DNA from: Candidatus Tayloriibacteriota bacterium
Lineage (GTDB): Bacteria; Patescibacteriota; Minisyncoccia; Phycocordibacterales; PALSA-1337
Assembly (NCBI GenBank): GCA_023269245.1
Contig: JAHFMB010000012.1
Location: forward strand, 1-14,158
DNA length: 14,158 nucleotides
Direction: 5' to 3'
Shown: piece by piece, positions 12,088-14,158 of the stretch
How positions within the stretch are numbered: position 1 is the first letter of the stretch
Layout of the letters: each line of letters opens with the position of its first letter
Notes under the pieces: model-generated
The model's database searches: none
Told to the model about the DNA's origin: nothing
The model's input: only the letters and a program-made list of their open reading frames with translations
Translations under genes and position numbers: made by a program

Positions 12088-12115
12088 AAGACCTGCCTCT
12101 TTCGAGACACGTCTT
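12088..12115 (-). other. GNRA-capped hairpin at the 5' end of the surface-protein transcript
   Basis: Read leftward, AAGACGTGTCTC (12115-12104), loop GAAA and GAGGCAGGTCTT (12099-12088) form a stem of 12 positions with one G-G mismatch and one G-U pair. TTCTTATT follows, making TTTTCTTATT with the last paired Ts. It begins about 7 nt after the predicted transcription start, so it could stabilise the 5' end or act as an early attenuator. Confidence 0.5.
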
Positions 12116-12128
12116 GGGTAGTGGAGTA

Positions 12129-12156
12129 AGTATACCCCGTTATATTTTTTTGCCAA
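12129..12156 (-). promoter_or_regulatory. Promoter of the peptidoglycan-binding surface-protein unit
   Basis: Read leftward, TTGGCA (12156-12151; five of six), a 16-nt spacer and TATACT (12134-12129; five of six). It predicts a start near 12122 and a 216-nt leader before the ATG at 11906, by far the longest in the window. Confidence 0.65.
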
Positions 12157-12204
12157 GACTAGTTATCCACATAGGAGTGGATGCCAACTGTGTATTGATG
12201 TATC

Positions 12205-12233
12205 AAAATGGCCGCTATATCAGCGGCCATTTT
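12205..12233. terminator. Bidirectional-type terminator hairpin after the repeat surface protein
   Basis: AAAATGGCCGCT (12205-12216), a 5-nt loop and AGCGGCCATTTT (12222-12233) form a perfect 12-bp stem whose A/T ends supply a short T-tract on either strand. It lies 30 nt after the stop codon of the gene ending at 12263 and upstream of the next leftward promoter. Confidence 0.75.
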
Positions 12234-12262
12234 GCCAACTTCATGACTAATTACATTCCCAG

Positions 12263-14158
12263 CTACATACCAAGCAACTTTCGTATGACACCCCATACTG
12301 AAGCTCCATTTGTGGTTGCCGCAGTTGGCGCGACGACAGTGATAGTCCCTACTTGGAATCGGTACTGATGATCCTCCACTACATTCGACCCCGCTTGAAG
12401 ATCTGTGGCCCGATCGGCGCCAAGATACAGACCGACCATGACATTATATGTTCCCAGTGGCTGATTGGCAGGGACCGTGAATGTATCGCTGGTCGAGACA
12501 TTGCCAGACCAATGCGATGTTGTCGGCGACGGCCAAAATCCCGCCCCAAACATCACTGATGGGTTATCAGTCTTCACGAAGTGAATGAACACTTGCCAAT
12601 CTTTATCCCTCGGCCCACCGCTCCAATTGAGCGAAAACGGTTTCGAGGCGCCTTGCGCCACAACTGTGTTTGCAGGAAGCGCCCATGTCTGGACCGCAAC
12701 TTGTTGTGCAACTGGTGCATTTATGGTAATCGTACCCACCTGATAGCGATACTGATCATCTTGTGTCACGCCTGAACCAGCAACAAGAGACGTGATGCGA
12801 TTGCTGCCGTTATACAAGCCAACCATCACTTTGTAAGTGCCTGGAGTCGTTCCTGAAGGGACCGTGTATGACCCTAAAGTTGTCACTGCACCCGACCACT
12901 GTGTTGTGTCGGGTGAAGGCCGGAAGCCTGTCCCAAATATCACTGATGGGTTATCAGTTTTCACGAAGTGAATGAATGCGTCCCATGTGGCGCTCATCGG
13001 GCCACCTGACCATTTGAGTGAGTAACTGATTGGCGAGCCGATAGTTGCCGACGATGGACCTGTCCATGGAAGAACTGAGACTGAGTTTTGCGTGACTGAC
13101 CCGATAGTGACCGAAGCGCTCACTGGAAGCGACGGGCCGGCGCTATTGCTACATGCAAGCGAGTATGTAGTGTTGGCAGTCGGAGTTACCGCAAGACTTC
13201 CTGAGGCACCTTTCGCGCCAGACCAGCCGCCGGTCGCAGAGCATGAGGTGGCACCATTTGTTGATGACCATGCAAGAGTCGAAGATTGACCTAGACTAAT
13301 CGACACTGGAGATGCGGTCAGAGTTACCACAGGCACTGAAGTCGTTTGGGCTCCAATCGTTATCGTCACGCTTGCCCACGGGCTTGATCCGCCCGTTCCA
13401 GTACACGAAAGATTGTAGCTTGCGTTGTTGGATGGAGGAGTTACGACGACTGTACCTGAAGTCGCCTTGGCACCAGACCAGCTACCCGAAGCAGTACACG
13501 AAGAAGCATTGGTTGATGACCAGGTCAATGTCGTGCTTTGACCGACAGCAGTCAGAGAAGCCGGCGAAGCGCTAATGGTCGCGGTCGGAACTGGCGTACC
13601 CAAGGTACTTGGCACGTACTTGAAATACACGTTCGTCGCGTTGCCTGCTGTTACACCCGTTGGAACAGCACAGAACCCCGCACTACAGACAACTCCAGTA
13701 GTGGAGTATGACTGTACTGATGTGGCGCAGTTATTTCCCCCAATCTGATACGTACACTGCGAAGCAAGCTCGTCATATCCAGCCAGATCGGTAACGTATG
13801 CGACGTGAGAACCTGGAGCAATATTTGTGAAATCGGCAGAATTGGCCGAACTGAGAGCGCTTGTATCAACCTTCGCTTGTGTCCCTGTCATATAGTTGGC
13901 AGTGGAGCTATCAAGACGCCATACTCGGACAGTGCCATTGATGGTTGGATTGGTAACCGGCACATACTCAAAAACCACCTTGGAGACTTGACCGTTGATA
14001 ACAGTTACCGGGACGGAACAGAGCCCATTACTGCAGGTGACATTTGTTTTTAAATATGATGAGGCGGTTGGTATAGTACATTCAGTACCGCCTATTGCGT
14101 AAGAACATTGGGCCACAAATTCGTCGTAGCCAGTAAGATCGGTGACATATGCGGTGTG
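12263..14158 (-). CDS. Multi-repeat surface protein, 5' end outside window
   Basis: 631 residues are visible; the frame is open through the right edge, so the true start lies outside. Three kinds of tandem domain appear. First come units with AYVTDLTGYDEF/AYVTDLAGYDEL, an IGG-C segment and paired cysteines, repeating about every 117 residues. Next are two Ig-like domains containing TLTWSSTNASSC...GSWSGAK and TLAWSSTNGATSC...GGWSGAK. Last are two beta-sandwich units sharing FIHFVKTDNPSV, WSG and YxVMVGLY. The protein ends VWGVIRKLLGM, with no LPXTG motif or C-terminal membrane span. Such proteins are typical of Parcubacteria envelopes; adhesion or glycan binding is an inference. It ends at a strong terminator. 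Confidence 0.8.
   Translation of the reverse strand, partial: HTAYVTDLTGYDEFVAQCSYAIGGTECTIPTASSYLKTNVTCSNGLCSVPVTVINGQVSKVVFEYVPVTNPTINGTVRVWRLDSSTANYMTGTQAKVDTSALSSANSADFTNIAPGSHVAYVTDLAGYDELASQCTYQIGGNNCATSVQSYSTTGVVCSAGFCAVPTGVTAGNATNVYFKYVPSTLGTPVPTATISASPASLTAVGQSTTLTWSSTNASSCTASGSWSGAKATSGTVVVTPPSNNASYNLSCTGTGGSSPWASVTITIGAQTTSVPVVTLTASPVSISLGQSSTLAWSSTNGATSCSATGGWSGAKGASGSLAVTPTANTTYSLACSNSAGPSLPVSASVTIGSVTQNSVSVLPWTGPSSATIGSPISYSLKWSGGPMSATWDAFIHFVKTDNPSVIFGTGFRPSPDTTQWSGAVTTLGSYTVPSGTTPGTYKVMVGLYNGSNRITSLVAGSGVTQDDQYRYQVGTITINAPVAQQVAVQTWALPANTVVAQGASKPFSLNWSGGPRDKDWQVFIHFVKTDNPSVMFGAGFWPSPTTSHWSGNVSTSDTFTVPANQPLGTYNVMVGLYLGADRATDLQAGSNVVEDHQYRFQVGTITVVAPTAATTNGASVWGVIRKLLGM
12545..12976. 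repeat. 45-bp near-identical direct repeats inside the surface-protein gene
   Basis: Copies at 12545-12589 and 12932-12976, 387 bp apart, differ at 2 of 45 bases. They encode the HFVKTDNPSV core of the last two beta-sandwich domains. The rest of the two domains is clearly more diverged, so this part is either under strong constraint or kept alike by recombination. Confidence 0.75.

Noticed and set aside
11935..12156. 73-codon minus-strand ORF in the surface-protein leader
   Set aside because: Its start lies inside the promoter, upstream of the predicted transcript start, and the product has no recognisable features.
12163..12171. TTATCCACA, a perfect DnaA-box match
   Set aside because: Only one copy, no cluster, no AT-rich unwinding region or dnaA/dnaN nearby; probably chance.

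Overview
The window looks like a piece of a Patescibacteria (Candidate Phyla Radiation) genome, most likely of the Parcubacteria group. The reasons are family-level. The genes are compact housekeeping versions: a short IF-3, an adenylate kinase with a short LID, and an NDP kinase with an insertion. Several secreted proteins carry Ig-like, peptidoglycan-binding and DUF4214-like modules, or a Thr/Pro/Gly-rich 'APINVG' start, that I associate with Parcubacteria surface proteins. Sets of small membrane proteins of unknown function lie between them. No species is claimed. No mobile element, prophage or CRISPR array was seen.

Layout, left to right. The first 822 bases hold a leftward smpB-ssrA ribosome-rescue unit, with the tmRNA cut just before its CCA end. 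A homoserine dehydrogenase-like gene with its own terminator and a cardiolipin synthase-like phospholipase D gene then run rightward. They meet a leftward three-gene cluster (DUF456 membrane protein, secreted protein, single-span membrane protein) at 3013-4579. A strong extended -10 promoter drives the rightward infC-rpmI-rplT operon, which ends in a bidirectional terminator at 5786-5820. A leftward pair (DUF2238/VanZ-like membrane protein, beta-CASP metallo-beta-lactamase nuclease) follows. Next comes a 347-base gap that is not empty: it contains what looks like an independent small structured RNA. Then ndk (leftward), an HD-domain hydrolase (rightward), and a leftward adk-map pair. The right quarter holds two large leftward surface-protein genes, the second running off the window. 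They are separated by a terminator, a strong promoter and a structured 216-nt leader with a possible 37-codon ORF.

Two patterns stand out. (1) At five operon-leading genes a -10-like hexamer lies exactly 6 nt before the start codon (smpB, the 4579 membrane protein, the 7575 membrane protein, the HD gene, adk). This predicts leaderless mRNAs, and most internal operon genes also lack a Shine-Dalgarno sequence. (2) Between ndk and the 7575 gene, a promoter, a 15-bp terminal stem that starts exactly at the predicted +1, four internal hairpins and an intrinsic terminator fit together as one leftward RNA of about 174 nt. Three G-U wobbles in the terminal stem point to this strand. I could not match it to a known family by eye; it is the best candidate here for an undescribed element.
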